From the NCBI RefSeq assembly GCF_030294945.1, contig NZ_AP018448.1:3968001-4032000 (forward strand): DNA of 64,000 bases, read 5' to 3'. The notes under the pieces are model-generated. The model saw only the letters and a list, made by a program, of their open reading frames with translations. It ran no database searches and was not told the origin of the DNA. Below are positions 46,129 through 53,521 of the stretch, piece by piece. The translations under genes were made by a program, and so were the position numbers. How positions within the stretch are numbered: the stretch's first letter is position 1; each line of letters begins with the position of its first letter. The stretch is from Streptomyces graminofaciens (GTDB lineage: Bacteria; Actinomycetota; Actinomycetes; Streptomycetales; Streptomycetaceae).

Positions 46129-46178
46129 GTGGCCTCACAGAGAGAGGGGGAGAACGGTCCGACCTGGGGTGAGGCGGT

Positions 46179-46478
46179 TCAGCGGGAGAGGGCGAGGATG
46201 CCCGGGGTGCTGAGGATGTCGCGCAGGCGGAGGCGGTCCGTGTATGCGGAGCTGTCCCGGACGGCGGCAAGTTCGGCCTGGGTGACCAGGCCGGTGCGCT
46301 GGTCGTCCTGGTCGCAGACGACCAGTCGGCCCGTGCCTGCGGCGGCCATGACGGCCAGCGCCACCTCGACGCTCATGTCGTCACAAACCCGCGGTCCGGC
46401 CGCGTCCATGACCTCGACCACCGTCCTGTGCACGGGGTTGGCGCTCGCCGGGCGGGGCTGCGTCTGAACCAGCGTCAA
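46179..46478 (-). CDS. CBS-domain protein
   Basis: A 99-residue protein with one recognisable CBS motif (VVEVMDAAGPRVCDDMSVEVALAVMAAAGTGRLVVCDQDDQRTGLVTQAELAAV) and a truncated second half. CBS modules bind adenine nucleotides and regulate partners. The start is TTG at 46478, supported by a textbook AGGAGG six bases upstream. It lies 47 bases after the DEAD-box helicase gene, hence likely cotranscribed; a role sensing energy state for RNA remodelling is inference. Confidence 0.82.
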   Translation of the reverse strand: MTLVQTQPRPASANPVHRTVVEVMDAAGPRVCDDMSVEVALAVMAAAGTGRLVVCDQDDQRTGLVTQAELAAVRDSSAYTDRLRLRDILSTPGILALSR

Positions 46479-46525
46479 AAGGTGCCTCCTGTAGAAATGG
46501 GTCAGCTTCCGGATGACGACAGGCC

Positions 46526-48001
46526 CTAGACCGCCGCGTCGATGACGGGCCGGCGTACGGGCGCGCGCCGGGTCGACGAAGAGGGGCGGCGTCGGCCTCG
46601 GGAGGAGACGCTGCGCTTGGGGCGTTCGACCACCGGTGCGGTGATGACGACCGGGATGCCGGACGGGGCCTGGGCTCCGGTGATCCGGCTCAGGGCCTCG
46701 TCGCCCGAACGGACCTGGGTGGTCTGCGGCCGGATTCCGGCGTCCGACATGAGGCGGACCATGCCGCGGCGCTGGTTCGGCGTGACGAGCGTGACGACGC
46801 TGCCGGACTCGCCGGCGCGGGCGGTACGGCCGCCACGGTGGAGGTAGTCCTTGTGGTCGGTCGGCGGATCGACGTTGACGACCAGGTCGAGGTTGTCGAC
46901 GTGGATGCCGCGCGCCGCGACATTGGTCGCCACCAGCACGGTGACGTGCCCCGTCTTGAACTGCGCCAGCGTACGGGTGCGCTGCGGCTGCGACTTGCCG
47001 CCGTGCAGCGCGGCGGCGCGTACCCCGCTGTTGAGCAGGTCCTGGGTGAGCCGGTCGACGGCGTGCTTGGTGTCCAGGAACATGATCACGCGACCGTCGC
47101 GGGCGGCGATCTCGGTCGTGGCGGCATGCTTGTCGGCGCCGTGGACGTGCAGGACGTGGTGCTCCATCGTCGTGACCGCACCGGCCGACGGGTCGACCGA
47201 ATGCACGACGGGGTCGGTCAGATAGCGGCGCACCAGCAGGTCGACGTTACGGTCCAAGGTGGCGGAGAACAGCATCCGCTGCCCCTCCGGACGCACCAGG
47301 TCGAGCAGCGCGGTGACCTGCGGCATGAAACCCATGTCGGCCATCTGGTCGGCCTCGTCCAGCACCGTGATGCCCACGTGGTTCAGCCGGCAGTCGCCAC
47401 GGTCGATGAGGTCCTTGAGCCGGCCCGGCGTCGCGACGACGACCTCGGCCCCGCCGCGCAGCGCGCCGATCTGCCTGCCGATCGACATCCCGCCCACCAC
47501 CGTGGCCAGCCGCAGCTTGACGGAGCGGGCGTACGGTGTGAGCGCGTCGGTCACCTGCTGCGCGAGCTCACGCGTCGGTACGAGGATCAGCCCCAGCGGC
47601 TGGCGGGGCTCGGCACGCTGTCCAGCGGTGCGGGCGAGCAGGGCGAGGCCGAAGGCGAGGGTCTTGCCGGAACCGGTGCGCCCGCGACCCAGTACGTCAC
47701 GGCCCGCGAGGGAGTTCGGCAGCGTCGCTCCCTGGATCGGGAACGGTGCGGTCACACCCTGCTTGCCGAGTTCGGTCAGCAGTTGCTCGGGCATGTCGAG
47801 ATCGGCGAAGCCCTCAACGGCGGGCAGCGCGGGGGTGATCGTCCTGGGCAGCGCGAACTCACCCTGCGCCGCGACCGGCCGGCGGCCGTAACCGCCGGAA
47901 CCGCGCGGTGCCTGCGAGCCCATGCGGCTGCCGCCCCTTCCGGCGCCTGCACTGCCGTTACGGGTGCGGTCGAAGCGGTCGTTCGTGCGTGTGCGGTTCA
48001 T
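46526..48001 (-). CDS. DEAD-box RNA helicase
   Basis: A 491-residue helicase. An Arg/Gly-rich N-terminal tail (about 1-55) is followed by the Q motif FPIQGATLPNSLAGRD. Next come GRTGSGKT (I), PTRELAQQ (Ia), VLDEADQM (II), FSATL (III), VATNVAARGIHVDNLDLVVN (V) and HRGGRTARAG (VI), and a basic Arg/Ser-rich tail. It unwinds short RNA duplexes. Lying between two csp genes suggests a cold-inducible CsdA/RhlE-like role. ATG at 48001 with GAGGAAGG upstream. The 340-base upstream spacer carries a stable hairpin (48188-48214), probably in its leader. Confidence 0.95.
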   Translation of the reverse strand: MNRTRTNDRFDRTRNGSAGAGRGGSRMGSQAPRGSGGYGRRPVAAQGEFALPRTITPALPAVEGFADLDMPEQLLTELGKQGVTAPFPIQGATLPNSLAGRDVLGRGRTGSGKTLAFGLALLARTAGQRAEPRQPLGLILVPTRELAQQVTDALTPYARSVKLRLATVVGGMSIGRQIGALRGGAEVVVATPGRLKDLIDRGDCRLNHVGITVLDEADQMADMGFMPQVTALLDLVRPEGQRMLFSATLDRNVDLLVRRYLTDPVVHSVDPSAGAVTTMEHHVLHVHGADKHAATTEIAARDGRVIMFLDTKHAVDRLTQDLLNSGVRAAALHGGKSQPQRTRTLAQFKTGHVTVLVATNVAARGIHVDNLDLVVNVDPPTDHKDYLHRGGRTARAGESGSVVTLVTPNQRRGMVRLMSDAGIRPQTTQVRSGDEALSRITGAQAPSGIPVVITAPVVERPKRSVSSRGRRRPSSSTRRAPVRRPVIDAAV

Positions 48002-48187
48002 GCGGAACCTTCCTCGATGTGGCACATATCAAGGAATTCCCGCAGCGATGAGCGGCATGGAGAATTACGAGTATGGACCGGTGGAAAAAGAATGCAGATC
48101 TGGCCGACGGAAAGGTCCGGGGGCACAGGTGCTGAAATGAGTGACGCGATGGGGACGTAAGATCCGGGCGTCGGTCGCGGTGCAGCT

Positions 48188-48214
48188 CTTCAGGATGCGC
48201 CTGCATCGCTGAAG
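48188..48214 (-). other. Hairpin in the helicase leader region
   Basis: CTTCAG-GATGC-GCCT-GCATC-G-CTGAAG folds into an 11-bp stem with a single bulged base, about 190 bases upstream of the helicase start. It may be a leader structure or part of promoter architecture. Confidence 0.4.
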
Positions 48215-48287
48215 GAGGAGCCGCGTGTGGTGGGACTGCGGATTCCTCCGAGTCGGCCCGCAGGTGAAACCGTTGCGGGAAATGCGT

Positions 48288-48329
48288 GTAGCTGGGGCCC
48301 GCACCCCGAGGGATGCGGGCCCCAGCTAC
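48288..48329. terminator. 16-bp stem terminator of csp copy 2
   Basis: Perfect arms GTAGCTGGGGCCCGCA (48288-48303) and TGCGGGCCCCAGCTAC (48314-48329) with a 10-base loop, 17 bases past the csp stop. Confidence 0.8.
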
Positions 48330-48345
48330 AGATTGCGCGTCAGCG

Positions 48346-48549
48346 TCAGGCCGGAACGATGTTCTCGGCCGTCGGGCCCTTCTGACCCTGCGCGATGTCG
48401 AAGGTCACCTTCTGACCTTCGAGCAGCTCACGGAAGCCCTGGGTGGCAATGTTCGAGTAGTGGGCGAACACGTCGGCGCCGCCACCGTCCTGCTCGATGA
48501 AGCCGAAGCCCTTTTCCGCGTTGAACCACTTCACGGTGCCACTGGCCAT
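48346..48549 (-). CDS. Cold-shock protein, CspA family (copy 2)
   Basis: A 67-residue OB-fold protein, near-identical to copy 1, with KGFGFI and VFAHY RNA-binding motifs. ATG at 48549 with AAAGGAG upstream. It has its own terminator and a long upstream spacer (about 500 bases to the next gene) that probably includes a cold-responsive leader. It is upstream of, and on the same strand as, the DEAD-box helicase, so helicase expression by read-through is possible if the terminator leaks. Confidence 0.96.
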   Translation of the reverse strand: MASGTVKWFNAEKGFGFIEQDGGGADVFAHYSNIATQGFRELLEGQKVTFDIAQGQKGPTAENIVPA

Positions 48550-49067
48550 GTCATATCTCCTTTGGGGCAGTACATCGGAATCCGCACTGCGCGAACGCCG
48601 TGTCGCCGCGATGATCACCCCGCCCGGATATGACCGGGAAATACAAAAGCGCTCCCGACCGGCAAAGCCTGGTGGGGGCACTTGAAGTTTCGGGAACCAC
48701 AACTGCAACTTGGATCGACAGTAGCACGCCGGAACGGCCTGTGCACGTTACATAATTCCACTCTGCTCATCGCGGCAAAAACTCTCACTGCATGGTCCGC
48801 AAAACTCTCACTTCGCGGGCACAGATATTGGTCCACTGGGAGCGCAACGTTTCATGAAGGCGTCCAGCAGGCACATGGCAGCGGACCGGCTCACGCCCTC
48901 CGCACCCGCGACACCCGTCGCCGCCACCGCCGCCACCGCCGCCACCGCCGCCACCGCCGCCACCGCCGCTAGCGCCGCCCGGGCAGCCCGAGCGTCAGCT
49001 GCTCGTTTTTCGGCCAGCATGTGCGACGGACGTTGAATAAGCGACATGTGTTGAATAACTTGGGGGC
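48550..49067. other. Divergent intergenic region with short repeats
   Basis: Between csp copy 2 and the DsbA-like gene. It holds a direct repeat of GCAAAA(A)CTCTCACT (48775-48789 and 48799-48812), five nonamer units CCGCCACCG (48921-48965), and GTTGAATAA twice (49032-49040, 49050-49058). No gene is supported. Confidence 0.6.
48921..48965. repeat. Nonamer microsatellite (CCGCCACCG)5
   Basis: Five exact 9-bp units head to tail in the csp/dsbA spacer. Confidence 0.8.
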
Positions 49068-50057
49068 ATGAGGCACATCGAAGTGTGGGCGGACGTGGTC
49101 TGCGCCTGGGCGTACATCGGCAAGCGGCGGCTGGCACAGGCGCTGGAAGGGTGGGACGGCGAGCCCGTCGAGGTGGTGTGGCGGCCGTTCCGGATCGACC
49201 CGATGGCGCCGACGCAAGCGGAGCCGATGGAGGAGGTGCTGCGGGACCCGGTGGTGGACGCGGCGCTTCAGGGCTGTGCGCCCGGGATGACCCCGGCCGA
49301 GAACCGGGTCAGGGTCTCGGAGATCGCCGCCGCCGAGGGGCTGGGGTCGCGCTGGGGCGCGGCGTGGCGGGCCTCGAGTCATGATGCGCACCGGCTGATC
49401 GCCCTGGCGTACCAGGAGGGTGGATCCGCCCTTCAGGACGCCGTGCTGGAGGGGGTGTTGCGCGCCCACTTCGTGGAGCAGCGGGACATCAGCCTGAAGG
49501 AGACGCTTCAGGAGATCGCCGCTGCGGCCGGGTTCTCGGAGGGGGGCCGGCTGCTGGGCGAGGGCGGGGCCGAGGAGTACGTACGGGAGACCCTGTTGCG
49601 GGGCAAGGCGATCGGGGTGACGACCTCGCCGACCCTGGTGATCGGCGGGGAGGCGCTGGCCGGGGCCCACGCACCCGAGGTGATCGCGCAGTTCGTGGCG
49701 CGGGCCGTGGCCGAGCCGCGGCGGGAGCTGCCGACCGAGGTCGAGCGGCTGCGGCTGGCCCAGGCGCTGCTCGACAAGGGCGATCCGCTGGGCTGCCTGA
49801 CGCTGCTGGGCAAGCTGATGGCGGAGCACCCTGAGGAGCGGAGCGTACGGCTGCTCGCCGCACGTGCCCACTACCATTCGGCGCAGCTGTCGCGGGCCCG
49901 CAGCGGGCTGGAGACGCTGGTGGCGGAGATTCCGGACGACGCGTACGCCCGGCTGATGCTGGGCCGGGTTCTGGAGCGTCAGGGGAAGGGCGAGGAGGCC
50001 GCGCCGCATCTGCGGATCGCCGCCGCGATGAATCCCGAATACGGGAAGGCCGGCTGA
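49068..50057 (+). CDS. DsbA/FrnE-family thioredoxin-fold protein with C-terminal TPR
   Basis: A 329-residue protein. Residues 1-205 are a FrnE-like DsbA domain, starting MRHIEVWADVVCAWAYIGKRRL and with the cis-Pro loop TTSPTLVIGG. Residues about 220-320 are TPR-like helices (AQALLDKGDPLGCLTLLGKLMAEHPEERSVRLLAARAHYHSAQ). The usual CPWC is replaced by CAWA, leaving one Cys, so disulfide exchange is unlikely to be canonical. There is no signal peptide, so it is cytosolic. ATG at 49068 with TTGGGGGC upstream. The role is unknown; an isomerase or chaperone-like function is possible. Confidence 0.82.
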   Translation: MRHIEVWADVVCAWAYIGKRRLAQALEGWDGEPVEVVWRPFRIDPMAPTQAEPMEEVLRDPVVDAALQGCAPGMTPAENRVRVSEIAAAEGLGSRWGAAWRASSHDAHRLIALAYQEGGSALQDAVLEGVLRAHFVEQRDISLKETLQEIAAAAGFSEGGRLLGEGGAEEYVRETLLRGKAIGVTTSPTLVIGGEALAGAHAPEVIAQFVARAVAEPRRELPTEVERLRLAQALLDKGDPLGCLTLLGKLMAEHPEERSVRLLAARAHYHSAQLSRARSGLETLVAEIPDDAYARLMLGRVLERQGKGEEAAPHLRIAAAMNPEYGKAG

Positions 50058-50093
50058 CCTCTGCCTGGCGGTCGGCACCGCCCGGTGTCGTCG

Positions 50094-50218
50094 CGTGTGA
50101 GCACGCGATCATGTCATCCCGTGTGAGCACGGGCTTCATGTCCTCCCGTGTGAGCACGCGCGTCATGTCCTCCCGTGCCAGCACGCGCGCCTTGTCGTCG
50201 CGTGTGAGCACATGAAGG
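50094..50218. repeat. 26-27-bp tandem repeat, four full units and a partial
   Basis: Units start with CGTGTGAGCAC (once CGTGCCAGCAC) at 50094, 50120, 50147, 50174 and 50201, most followed by GCGCGTCATGTCCTCC-like sequence. Read on the minus strand the repeat is nine codons long (for example RVLTREDMT). Confidence 0.85.
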
Positions 50219-50247
50219 GCCCGGACCGCCTCGAGCGGTCCGGGCCC
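50217..50247. terminator. Terminator of the thiolase gene
   Basis: Arms GGGCCCGGACCGC (50217-50229) and GCGGTCCGGGCCC (50235-50247), loop CTCGA, just past the thiolase stop. Confidence 0.75.
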
Positions 50248-50256
50248 CGTGCGTTG

Positions 50257-51429
50257 TCAGAGGCGTTCGATGATGGTGACGTTGGCCTGGCCGCCGCCCT
50301 CGCACATGGCCTGCAGGCCGTAGCGGCCGCCGGTGCGCTCCAGGTGGTGCAGCATCGTGGTCATCAGTCGGGCGCCGGTGGCGCCGAGGGGGTGGCCGAG
50401 GGCGATCGCACCACCGACGGGGTTGACCCGCTCGGGTGCGATGGCGATCTCGCGCTGCCAGGCCAGGACGACGGGGGCGAAGGCCTCGTTGATCTCGACG
50501 GCGTCGATGTCGTCCTCGGTGAGTCCGGCGTCCGCGAGTGCCTTGCGGGTAGCGGGGATCGGGGCGCTGAGCATCATGATCGGGTCGTCGCCCAGGACGG
50601 TCATCCGGTGGACGCGGGCCCGGGGGGTCAGGCCGTGCTCGCGTACCGCCTCCTCGGAGGCGATGAGCAGGGCGGCCGCGCCGTCGGAGATCTGGGAGGC
50701 GGTGGCGGCGGTGATCCGGCCCGTGGGGTCCAGGGTCTTCAGCCGCGCCATCGACTCGAGCGTGGTGTCGCGGCGGGGGCCCTCGTCGACCGCGAGGGCG
50801 TGCTCGCCGTCGTCGTAGGGCTCGATCTCGCGCTCGAACCAGCCGGAGTCGACCGCGTGGGCGGCCCGGCGGTGGCTGGCCAGGGCGAACTCCTCCAGCT
50901 CCTGGCGGGAGATGTCCCAATGGCGGGCCATCAGCTCGGCGGCGTGGAACTGGCTGACGGTCTGGTCGCCGTACCGCTTGCGCCAGCCACGGGAGCCCGA
51001 GTACGGATCCGGGTGGCCGAACTGGTCGCCGACGAGGGCGGCAGCGGTGAGCGGGATCTGCGACATGTTCTGCACGCCGCCGGCGACGACGAGTCCGGAC
51101 AGGCCGCTCATGACCGCCTGGGCGGCGAAGTGCACGGCCTGCTGGGAGGAGCCGCACTGGCGGTCGATGGTGACGCCCGGCACGTTCTCCGGCAGTCCGG
51201 CGGCCAGCCAGCTGGTGCGGGCGATGTCGCCGGACTGCGAGCCGATCTGGTCGAGGCACCCGAAGACGACGTCGTCCACGGCGGCGGGGTCGATGCCCGT
51301 GCGGTCCATCAGGGCGTTCAGGACGTGGGCGCCGAGGTCCGCGGAGTGGACGCCTGCGAGTCCGCCCTTGCGGCGGCCGACCGGGGTGCGCACCGCGTCG
51401 ACGATGTAGGCCTGGGATATCGCGCTCAT
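50257..51429 (-). CDS. Acetyl-CoA acetyltransferase (thiolase)
   Basis: A 390-residue thiolase. The nucleophilic Cys is C92 in DRQCGSSQQ, the His lies in GGAIALGHPLGATGAR and the second Cys in CEGGGQAN. It catalyses reversible Claisen condensation of acyl-CoA with acetyl-CoA. ATG at 51429. It is divergent from a TetR gene across a palindrome (51509-51520) that probably controls it. Proximity to the acyl-CoA processing operon suggests that it supplies or degrades 3-oxoacyl-CoA for that pathway. Confidence 0.93.
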   Translation of the reverse strand: MSAISQAYIVDAVRTPVGRRKGGLAGVHSADLGAHVLNALMDRTGIDPAAVDDVVFGCLDQIGSQSGDIARTSWLAAGLPENVPGVTIDRQCGSSQQAVHFAAQAVMSGLSGLVVAGGVQNMSQIPLTAAALVGDQFGHPDPYSGSRGWRKRYGDQTVSQFHAAELMARHWDISRQELEEFALASHRRAAHAVDSGWFEREIEPYDDGEHALAVDEGPRRDTTLESMARLKTLDPTGRITAATASQISDGAAALLIASEEAVREHGLTPRARVHRMTVLGDDPIMMLSAPIPATRKALADAGLTEDDIDAVEINEAFAPVVLAWQREIAIAPERVNPVGGAIALGHPLGATGARLMTTMLHHLERTGGRYGLQAMCEGGGQANVTIIERL

Positions 51430-51508
51430 CTCAACCGTTTCCTTGTCAGGGGATGGGTGGTCTGCGGGATGCGCACGGCCTGGTGCGGCCGGCTCCTTCC
51501 CGACTGTA

Positions 51509-51520
51509 CGACACGTGTCG
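51509..51520. promoter_or_regulatory. Palindrome CGACACGTGTCG, candidate TetR operator
   Basis: A perfect 12-bp palindrome in the 143-bp spacer between the divergent thiolase and TetR genes. Confidence 0.5.
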
Positions 51521-51572
51521 CTTAAGAAACAGGTGTTGCATTTACGTCATGAGATGTGGAACCGTGGCGCCC

Positions 51573-52190
51573 ATGGCGAACATCTCGAACACCCGAGGCG
51601 CCTCGAGCGACCCTCGCGCCCGCAGAACCAGGGCACTGCTGCGCGCCGCCGTCCTGGACCTCTCGATGGAGAAGGACCTGGACGGCATCACCATGAGCAA
51701 CATCGCCGAGCGCGCGGAGGTGAACCGGGCCACGGTCTACCTGCACTACAAGGACCGTGAGGACCTGCTGCTCGACGCCACCGAGTCGACGATGGAGGGA
51801 GTGGTCGAGGCGGCCCGCGCCTGCCGCCTGATCGCGGACGCGCACGCCCTGTCCGACACCACTCCGGTGCACCTGATCAGCCTGTTCGCACAAGTCGACA
51901 AGCACCGCGCCGTCTACCGCCGGATGCTCGGCGAGGACGGCAGCCAGCGCTTCGCCGCCCGCTTCGAACGGCTGCTGGCACAGGCCTGGTTCGAGCAGCT
52001 GCTGACCGAGACCCCGCCGGGCGCGTTCGACGAGACGGCGCTGCTGGTGCGCGCGCACTTCCTCAGCGGGGCCATGCTGGCGGTCATCGGCCGGTGGACC
52101 CGCGGCGAGTTCGACGGCGAAGGCGAGGACGGCATGGGTGTGGCCGAGGTGGCCGACCTGACCTGGGCCCTGATCCGGGGCCGGGGATGA
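51573..52190 (+). CDS. TetR-family regulator
   Basis: A 205-residue regulator with HTH LSMEKDLDGITMSNIAERAEVNRATVYLHYKDREDLL and a TetR_C-like helical domain. ATG at 51573; an in-frame GTG at 51564 is an alternative, and neither has a strong ribosome site. It is divergent from the thiolase gene and overlaps the downstream LuxR-type gene (ATGA), forming a two-regulator operon. Confidence 0.9.
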   Translation: MANISNTRGASSDPRARRTRALLRAAVLDLSMEKDLDGITMSNIAERAEVNRATVYLHYKDREDLLLDATESTMEGVVEAARACRLIADAHALSDTTPVHLISLFAQVDKHRAVYRRMLGEDGSQRFAARFERLLAQAWFEQLLTETPPGAFDETALLVRAHFLSGAMLAVIGRWTRGEFDGEGEDGMGVAEVADLTWALIRGRG

Positions 52191-52867
52191 CCATGCCGCA
52201 GCCACACCTGCAGGCGGCGGCCACGGCAACCGGCCCGGCGCGGACGTCCGTGCTCGTGATGCTCGAGAACGAGCTGGTGCGCTGCGGAGTCACCAGCCTG
52301 CTGCGCACGGTCCCCTCGGTCCGGGACATCTGGGCGTGCAGCGGGCCGGTCGCGGCCCGCGAACTGCTCGCCGAGCACCGGCCCGACATCGTGGTCTGCC
52401 ACGGCAGCGGGGAGCCCGCGCCGTCGCTGATCCGGGAGGCCGAGGCCTTCGAGACACGAGTGCTGCTGCTTCTGGAGGACCTGCGGCTGGAGTCCATCGA
52501 CGAGGAGGTCATGCTCTCCTCCCACGGTTTCCTGATGCAGTCCGACCTGACGGCCGCCAACCTCCACGAGGCCGTCACACGCCTGGAGCGCGGCGAGATG
52601 CCGCTGCCTCCGGGCCTGGCCCGGTCCCTGATGGTGCGGGTGCGCGGGGCCGGCCCGGTGGGCACCTCACGCAAGATCTCCCTCACCCCCCGCGAGCAGC
52701 AGGTGCTCTCGCTGCTCGCCCAGGGCCTGAGCAACAAGCAGATCGCCCGACGGCTCACCATCTCCGAACACGGGGTCAAGCGGCATGTCACCAATCTGCT
52801 CGCCAAGCTCAACTCCCCCAACCGCACGCTGGCGGTGGCACTCGCCCTCCAGGAGGGCCTGGTCTGA
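52187..52867 (+). CDS. LuxR-type regulator with degenerate receiver domain
   Basis: A 226-residue orphan regulator. The N-terminal domain has the receiver outline (TSVLVMLENELVRCGVTSLLRTVPSV...) but the acidic pair is reduced to EN and the phospho-acceptor site reads PDIVVCHGSGEP instead of a D-x-x-MP pattern. The C-terminal helix-turn-helix TPREQQVLSLLAQGLSNKQIARRLTISEHGVKRHVTNLLAKL is intact. It probably works without phosphorylation, perhaps binding a ligand. The start overlaps the TetR stop. Its 3' 200 bases are antisense to the PPTase gene. Confidence 0.85.
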   Translation: MTMPQPHLQAAATATGPARTSVLVMLENELVRCGVTSLLRTVPSVRDIWACSGPVAARELLAEHRPDIVVCHGSGEPAPSLIREAEAFETRVLLLLEDLRLESIDEEVMLSSHGFLMQSDLTAANLHEAVTRLERGEMPLPPGLARSLMVRVRGAGPVGTSRKISLTPREQQVLSLLAQGLSNKQIARRLTISEHGVKRHVTNLLAKLNSPNRTLAVALALQEGLV

Positions 52868-53521
52868 GCCCGCGCCCGCGGGCAGCGCGAGGGCGGCCAC
52901 GTGGCGGGGGCCGACGGCCAGTGCGGTGGTGCGCCAGCGGGGGACGTGAGCCCCTGCGACGGACCAGCAGTGCGGGTCGGCCGGGTCGGCGATCACGCGG
53001 CGTATACCGCCCGCGAGGCCCGTGCCGAGCCCCTTGAGCACCGCCTCCTTACACGTCCAGCGGGCCAGCAGGGCCACCGGGCGGGCCAGTTGCGACCAGC
53101 GGGCGAGGTCCGCCGGGTCGAGCACCCGCGCGGCCAGCTCCCGCTCCCTGCGCACCGGACGGACGCACTCGATGTCCAGGCCCAGCGGGCCCGTGGCCGA
53201 ACAGCCCGCCAGGACGGCGCCCTTGGTGTGGGACAGGCTCAGCCGCAGCCAGGGGGCAGCGGGGACCACCGGCCGGCCGACGGCGTCCCGCGCCACGCGC
53301 AGCCGGTGCGGTGCCACCTTCAGGACCCGGGCCACGCCGAGGCGCAGCAGGGCGTGGGCCGTGACGTACGGGGAGGACGCGTGATGCGGCATCGTGGCGT
53401 ACCGGTCGCGCTCGGCGGGGGTGAGCAGGTCCAGCAGGGCCTCCTCCTGCGCTGCGGGGCGGTCGGTGCGCGCCGACCAGACGCGGATGCCGAGGGCCGG
53501 CGCGCCGTCAGATCGGGCCAA
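52667..53521 (-). CDS. Sfp-type 4'-phosphopantetheinyl transferase with antisense-encoded tail
   Basis: A 284-residue frame. Residues 1 to about 217 are a complete Sfp-type PPTase: LRLSLSHTKGAVLAG, GLDIECVRP and ARWTCKEAVLKGLG are the Mg2+/CoA motifs. It loads phosphopantetheine onto carrier proteins, which points to PKS, NRPS or fatty-acyl biosynthesis nearby. The last 66 residues are unlike the family and read antisense through the end of the LuxR gene, as if the original stop was lost. The start is TTG at 53521 within the end of the SDR gene, implying coupled translation. Confidence 0.82.
   Translation of the reverse strand: MARSDGAPALGIRVWSARTDRPAAQEEALLDLLTPAERDRYATMPHHASSPYVTAHALLRLGVARVLKVAPHRLRVARDAVGRPVVPAAPWLRLSLSHTKGAVLAGCSATGPLGLDIECVRPVRRERELAARVLDPADLARWSQLARPVALLARWTCKEAVLKGLGTGLAGGIRRVIADPADPHCWSVAGAHVPRWRTTALAVGPRHVAALALPAGAGSDQALLEGECHRQRAVGGVELGEQIGDMPLDPVFGDGEPSGDLLVAQALGEQREHLLLAGGEGDLA

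Noticed and set aside
50094..50218. Short tandem array considered as CRISPR
   Set aside because: Units abut with no unique spacers and no cas genes are near.
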